Source: a bacterium
GTDB lineage: Bacteria; Chlamydiota; Chlamydiia; Chlamydiales; SM23-39
DNA length: 49,015 bases
Direction of reading: 5' to 3'
Assembly: GCA_021811265.1 (NCBI GenBank)
Contig: JAJZPH010000010.1
Location: forward strand, 1 to 49,015
Numbering within the stretch: position 1 is the first letter of the stretch; every line of letters begins with the position of its first letter. A program made the position numbers and the translations under genes. The notes under the pieces are model-generated. The model was not told where the DNA came from. It did no database searches and saw nothing but the letters and a program-made list of their open reading frames with translations. Below are positions 49,010 through 49,015 of the stretch, one piece after another.

Positions 49010-49015
49010 ATCTGA

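Noticed and set aside
1..49015. CRISPR array, integrase, transposase or phage genes
   Set aside because: No direct-repeat/spacer pattern and no recognisable recombinase or phage protein was found; the repeats present are inverted-repeat elements without coding capacity.

Overview
The window looks like the chromosome of a chlamydia-like bacterium (order Chlamydiales, probably an environmental family such as Parachlamydiaceae, Waddliaceae or Simkaniaceae rather than Chlamydia itself; I cannot resolve the family). The evidence is an ADP/ATP translocase of the energy-parasite type and a string of gene blocks that, from memory, match Chlamydia trachomatis neighbourhoods: ftsL-pbp3-murE-amiA (CT271-268), lepA-adt-CT066, dxr-rseP (CT071-072), hrcA-grpE-dnaK (CT394-396), metal ATPase-CT728-serS (CT727-729), and dnaX-ybaB-ptsI-ptsH-CT338-comEC plus the E1 alpha/beta fusion CT340. 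Peptidoglycan genes, a partial PTS and the fused E1 fit the same picture.

Layout: 0-4.4 kb holds a division/peptidoglycan operon on the plus strand. 4.4-6.4 kb holds three exported proteins of unknown function. 6.4-10.9 kb holds tRNA-Arg, lepA, the nucleotide translocase and a small conserved protein. 11.4-14.5 kb holds dxr and rseP. 14.5-16.0 kb holds a two-gene ABC importer without a binding protein. 16.2-18.7 kb holds a predicted outer-membrane barrel and a TIG/beta-propeller/PKD surface protein. 18.8-22.5 kb is the heat-shock operon behind a CIRCE element. 22.6-26.6 kb holds metal homeostasis genes and serS. 26.9-30.1 kb holds a UPF0158 protein with an AT-hook and the E1 fusion. 30.1-36.6 kb is an AT-rich island of seven consecutive SAM-dependent methyltransferases. 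37.2-41.2 kb holds a YycJ-like hydrolase, ftsK, uppP and tRNA-His. 42.0-48.3 kb holds comEC, hprK, ptsH, a ptsI split in two, ybaB and dnaX. An unknown gene and nested repeats close the window.

The most unusual part is the methyltransferase island. It sits between the E1 fusion and ftsK, genes that adjoin other partners in Chlamydia. It contains two genes resembling histamine N-methyltransferase, a translationally coupled pair of class II O-methyltransferase-like proteins, and two methyltransferases with N-terminal export signals. This suggests an acquired system that modifies a small molecule or a host target. Its substrate cannot be read from the sequence.

Small non-coding repeats (MITE-like elements with long terminal inverted repeats, and a 16-52 base repeat with core TTGGACAGTTCCTAAG) lie almost exclusively at the borders between the conserved blocks, so they probably mark rearrangement points. 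Two oppositely oriented copies bracket the 26.7-41.3 kb segment. Other points of interest are a frameshift that cuts enzyme I exactly at its interdomain linker while all catalytic residues survive, and an A8 run in dnaX that could yield a short gamma-like product.
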